Below are positions 12,298 to 15,267 of a DNA stretch of 15,267 nucleotides, piece by piece (positions within the stretch are counted from its first letter, which is position 1; each line of letters opens with the position of its first letter). Under the pieces are notes generated by a model. That model did not search any database. It was not told the origin of the DNA and worked only from the letters and a program-made list of their open reading frames with translations. The stretch spans positions 1 to 15,267 of the forward strand of contig DASTCC010000606.1 in the NCBI GenBank assembly GCA_035711465.1, read 5' to 3'. A program made the translations under genes and the position numbers. Source of the DNA: DASTCC01 sp035711465. Lineage in GTDB: Bacteria > Acidobacteriota > Vicinamibacteria > Vicinamibacterales > SCN-69-37.

Positions 12298-13608
12298 ATG
12301 TCCGTTGTCTCCGAACGGCGCATCGGGTCAGTCAGAACCAACCGCGTTCGCGATCTTCTCTTCGTGACGTTGACGCTGGTGCTTCATGGCACCGCGTTCC
12401 AGCTGTGGCAATTCGGAGTCGAGCGAGTGTTCGACGTCGGCGGCGTCGGCGCGATGGCCGCCGGTGCGCTCTTCCCGATTGCCGTGCTGCCGATGTACAC
12501 GAGGCTCGCGCTCGGCGTGGGTCCGATGATGGTGCAGGCGGTCGCGCTCTCGGCGATCGTGCATCCGATTCCGTCCGTGCTGCCGGTGTTCGGACTGCAG
12601 GCGCTCGCCGCCAGCCTCGTCGGCGGCCTGCGGGTCACGCATCCGATCAAGCGCGGATCGGTCGTGCAGGCCGGCGCGCTGGCGGGCGTGGCCGGCGCCG
12701 CCGTGTTCGTCGCCTCCACCGTGAGCTCGCTGCCGCCGACCATCGTCGTCGCTGGCGCGGTCGGTGAATTGCTCGGCGGCGTCCTTTCCGGCGCGCTGGT
12801 GCTGGCGCTCAGTCCGATGGTCGAGCGCATCTTCGGTCACGTCACGCCGCTGACGCTGCTCGAGGCGCTGAGCAACGACCATCCGCTGCTGCGGCGGCTG
12901 CTGACCGAAGCGCCGGGCACGTTCCTGCATTCGACCAACGTCGCCGTGATGAGCGACGTCGCCGCCCGCGCGATCGGCGCCGATCCGCTGACGACGCGCG
13001 TCGGCGCGCTGTACCACGACGTCGGCAAGGTGCGATCGCCGCTCAACTTCGTCGAGAACCAGACCGACGGCGGATTGCGCGACACGCTGCGCGCCGACGA
13101 ACGGCGCCGCGCGCTGCTCGCGCACGTCACCGAAGGGGCGCGGCTGGTGCTGGCGCATGGTCTCGGACGCCGCATCGAGGAATTCGTGCGCGAGCATCAC
13201 GGCACCAGCGAGATGCGCTCGGTGATGGATCAGGCGGCGCGCGAAGGCAGCACCGACATCGCCGACTACCGTTATCCCGGACCGCGGCCGCGATCGCGCG
13301 AGACCGGCGTCGTCATGATCGCCGACCGCCTCGAGGCGACGGCGCGCGGCCGCCGGCCGGCCACGCCCTCGGCCTGTCTGTCACTCGCCGAAGAAGTCGT
13401 CGATCAGCTGCACGGCCAGGGCCAGCTCGTGCACAGCGCGCTCAGCGACGACGACCTGACCCGCATCGAACGGGCGCTGGCCGACGTACTCTACGCGATT
13501 CATCACCATCGCATCGGCTACAGCGAGCCCGAACCGACGCCGCCCCGCATGCGCGTCGGGGTCCTTACCAGCGTCCCCGCCAAGCACCATCGTCCCGTGA
13601 ATCAGTAG
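12298..13608 (+). CDS. PgpH-like 7TM-HD phosphohydrolase lacking the extracellular domain
   Basis: A 436-residue inner-membrane protein. About six membrane helices (roughly 19-37, 45-66, 68-89, 93-112, 122-140, 148-172) are followed by a cytosolic HD domain (about 185-405). The HD metal ligands and partners are visible: His211 (GTFLHSTNVA), His240-Asp241 (ALYHDVGK), His276 (LAHVTEG), His300-His301 (REHHGTS) and Asp343 (IADRLEA). NDHPLLRRLLTEAPGTFLHS and YRYPGPRPRSRE are hallmarks of the PgpH family, which degrades cyclic di-AMP. Typical PgpH proteins are over 700 residues with a large extracellular 7TMR-HDED domain near the N-terminus; here that domain and its leading helix are absent. The ATG at 12298 is preferred over the TTG one codon upstream. 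The 3' end overlaps the convergent AraC-type gene by seven bases. Cyclic di-AMP hydrolysis is inferred from the family. Confidence 0.87.
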   Translation: MSVVSERRIGSVRTNRVRDLLFVTLTLVLHGTAFQLWQFGVERVFDVGGVGAMAAGALFPIAVLPMYTRLALGVGPMMVQAVALSAIVHPIPSVLPVFGLQALAASLVGGLRVTHPIKRGSVVQAGALAGVAGAAVFVASTVSSLPPTIVVAGAVGELLGGVLSGALVLALSPMVERIFGHVTPLTLLEALSNDHPLLRRLLTEAPGTFLHSTNVAVMSDVAARAIGADPLTTRVGALYHDVGKVRSPLNFVENQTDGGLRDTLRADERRRALLAHVTEGARLVLAHGLGRRIEEFVREHHGTSEMRSVMDQAAREGSTDIADYRYPGPRPRSRETGVVMIADRLEATARGRRPATPSACLSLAEEVVDQLHGQGQLVHSALSDDDLTRIERALADVLYAIHHHRIGYSEPEPTPPRMRVGVLTSVPAKHHRPVNQ

Positions 13609-14429
13609 AGATCGTCGCCGCGGCGATCGCGCGAGATCAGCAGACCGGTGAGCTCGGCTTTGGCCACCAGGTGCGCGCTCGGCGTGTAGCCCGCGAGGGC
13701 GCGGAAGTCGCGGACGAAGTGCGCCTGATCGGCGTAGCCCGAGGCGGCCGCGGCATCGGCGCCCGGGCGCGGGGTCTCGGCGCCATTCTCGAGGTAGGCG
13801 AGCGCGCGCTGGAATCGGTGCACGCGCGCGAGCTGCGCCGGCGTGAGACCGACCTGCTCGCGGAACAGCCGCTCGAGATGACGGCGCGTGAGCCCGAGAT
13901 CGGCGGCGAGCCGGCCAATCGACGCGCGCCGCTGCTCGAGCACCGCCACGGCGTAGTGGACGCGAGGATCGATGCGCGACGGGTCGGCGATCTCCGGCAG
14001 CGTGCGGCCGATGAGCGTCACCGCGTCCGACAGCGACTCGGCCCGATCGCGCACCTGCCCCATCACCCCGGCGAGCATGCGGGAGACGTCGCCCGCCTCG
14101 ATGGTGCGGTTGACGAGCTGGTCCTGCGGCAGCCGCGTCAACGCGGCGATGCCCGCGCCACGCAGCCGCACGCCAAGCACGGCGGTCCGCCCGACCGGCC
14201 GCAGATGCAGCGCGCGATCGAGCTGGCCGCAGACCAGCAGCGCGCCCTGTCGTTCGCCCCGACCCTGGTCGTCGAGCCGCTCGAACGGATCACCAAAATG
14301 AAAGATCAACTCGGGCCGGCCGTCGGGCAGCACCGGCTGCGCCTCGCCTGGCGCATCGCCCTCGAGCGTCCAGATGCGCTCGACGATGGCCTGAAGCGGC
14401 TGCGGGACGCCGTGCTCGCGGTAGATCAC
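13602..14429 (-). CDS. AraC-family transcriptional regulator
   Basis: A 275-residue regulator. The N-terminal sensing domain (about 1-150) has the REHGVPQPLQAIVERIWTLEG opening and LPDGRPELIFHFGDPF (34-49) seen in one large AraC subgroup (DUF6597-type). The C-terminal DNA-binding domain has two helix-turn-helix units: ASIGRLAADLGLTRRHLERLF (169-189) and ADAAAASGYADQAHFVRDF (224-242), followed by GYTPSAH. The track-supported start is GTG at 14429, since an in-frame TGA lies six codons upstream; no ribosome binding site is visible. Directly repeated GGTAGATCA motifs overlap the start region, possibly its own operator. The stop overlaps the end of the HD gene tail to tail. The target gene and the ligand are unknown; the adjacent acyltransferase-like gene is read in the same direction, upstream of this one. 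Confidence 0.87.
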   Translation of the reverse strand: MIYREHGVPQPLQAIVERIWTLEGDAPGEAQPVLPDGRPELIFHFGDPFERLDDQGRGERQGALLVCGQLDRALHLRPVGRTAVLGVRLRGAGIAALTRLPQDQLVNRTIEAGDVSRMLAGVMGQVRDRAESLSDAVTLIGRTLPEIADPSRIDPRVHYAVAVLEQRRASIGRLAADLGLTRRHLERLFREQVGLTPAQLARVHRFQRALAYLENGAETPRPGADAAAASGYADQAHFVRDFRALAGYTPSAHLVAKAELTGLLISRDRRGDDLY

Positions 14430-14447
14430 GGTAGGGATGGTAGATCA
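14420..14447. repeat. Direct repeat of GGTAGATCA at the AraC-type gene start
   Basis: Two identical 9-base copies (14420-14428 and 14439-14447) lie 19 bases apart start to start, with a partial copy GGTAG at 14430-14434. AraC-family proteins bind direct repeats spaced about two helical turns apart, so this could be an autoregulatory site. The first copy overlaps the GTG start codon. Confidence 0.45.
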
Positions 14448-14462
14448 GGAGCCGCACGATGC

Positions 14463-15267
14463 CTACGCCTTCAGAAACCACCGGCGTCTGTACATGGCCT
14501 CGAGCAACCGTAGAGCAGGAGCAACGCTGCCGGCGCGACTAGCAGCGACGTGACCTTCGCCGGCGCGAACGGCGCGAAGGCGTGGAGGTAAATCGAGCGA
14601 TAGGCCGTGGTGTCGGTGCCGTCCGGCGCCGGCAGATGCAGCCAGAGCAGCGTCTTCACCCGCCAGCCCGAGACGACGAAGAGCACCAGTGCGTTCGTGC
14701 CGAGCACGACCCAGGGTCGAGTCCAGCGCGGCGGCGGATCGCGATCGAGGACCGCATGGCTCCACCCCAGCGCGATCGCAGCCAGGCCGCTCGTGAACAG
14801 CACGTACGAGCTCGTCCACAGGTTCTTGTTGATCGGGAACTCGAGGCTCCAGAGCAGACCGAGCAACGTCGACACCGTGCCGGCGACGACGAGGCCGCGC
14901 ACCTTCTCCATCTTGGACCGTGCCGACGTCAGCCACACGCCAGCCGCGATGCCCGTCAGGGCCTTGGCGATCGCGGGCACCGTCGCTGAGCTGGCCTTCG
15001 GGATCCCACGTCTTCGACTGCCGCAGAGATGCGCCTCGCCGAGGATCGCGCGATCGATCCACGCGCCGATGTTGCCCGACGGCGACAGATCGCCGGCGAT
15101 GCCGCCCGGCGCCGGCTACGAAGCGCATCACCACCCAATAGCCGCCGAGCAGTGCGGCCGCTGCCGCCAGCGCGATCCGAATGCGGACCGACTCGTCTCG
15201 CGATGTCAGACCGCGATAGATCATCGCCGCCGCGAGATAGCAGATAGCAAGACGCGGCAGCACGCCC
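14463..15267 (-). pseudogene. NagX/DUF5009-type membrane acyltransferase, frameshifted and partial
   Basis: The reading matches the heparan-alpha-glucosaminide N-acetyltransferase-like (NagX, DUF5009) membrane family, but it is spread over two frames. From the window edge one frame gives GVLPRLAICYLAAAMIYRGL and LLGGYWVVMRFVAGAG. After about 15106 a second frame gives GGIAGDLSPSGNIGAWIDRA. After about 15024 the first frame returns with RQSKTWDPEGQLS. After about 14984 the second frame resumes with TVPAIAKALTGIAAGVWL and several helices with FPINKNLWTSSYVL and HAFAPFAPAKVTSLL. After about 14509 the first frame closes with LLEAMYRRRWFLKA and a TAG. That is four shifts, net zero. The N-terminus lies beyond the window. 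Either it is a decaying gene or the contig end contains indel errors, several next to G runs. If intact it would be an inner-membrane acyltransferase on an amino sugar or glycan. Confidence 0.75.

Overview
The window looks like high-GC chromosomal DNA from an Acidobacteriota-type bacterium, probably a Vicinamibacteria-like lineage and possibly a metagenome contig. The main reason is the pair at the left end: a PadR regulator overlapping a duplicated FtsX/MacB permease with an N-terminal prefix, the 'acidobacterial duplicated orphan permease' (ADOP) arrangement. The tightly packed catabolic genes with secreted DUF1080 proteins also fit. The assignment is inference, since there is no rRNA or other marker gene. 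No tRNA, CRISPR, IS element or prophage gene was seen. No gene-free stretch exceeds about 140 bases.

Layout. (1) 1-3038, plus strand: a PadR operator, padR and an ADOP permease joined by an ATGA overlap. (2) 3088-10558, minus strand: a six-gene run, read right to left. It encodes a GMC-family FAD oxidoreductase with a cysteine cluster, a Tat-exported gluconate-dehydrogenase subunit 3-like protein, a membrane protein with a spermidine-synthase-like Rossmann domain, a Gfo/Idh/MocA dehydrogenase, a xylose-isomerase-like TIM barrel protein and a DUF1080 3-keto-glycoside hydrolase. (3) 10649-11641, plus strand, divergent from the run: a second secreted DUF1080 protein with an extra N-terminal domain. 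(4) 11778-13608, plus strand: a PilZ protein and a PgpH-like HD phosphohydrolase that lacks the usual extracellular sensor. (5) 13602-15267, minus strand: an AraC-type regulator with a seven-base tail-to-tail overlap with the HD gene, then a NagX/DUF5009-type membrane acyltransferase broken by four frameshifts and cut by the window end.

The central region (3088-11641) is the most interesting part. Oxidation of a sugar at C3 by a membrane-associated flavoenzyme, cleavage of the 3-keto-glycoside by DUF1080 hydrolases, and processing of the keto-sugar by Gfo/Idh and TIM-barrel enzymes is a known alternative to hydrolytic glycosidases. The gene set here fits that scheme. The unexpected member is the spermidine-synthase-like membrane protein: its start codon directly abuts the stop of the subunit 3 gene, yet its active-site region does not look like a true spermidine synthase. 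The local electron acceptor (a cytochrome c subunit) is absent from the window.

All assignments come from reading motifs and gene arrangement by eye. No database search or structure prediction was run.
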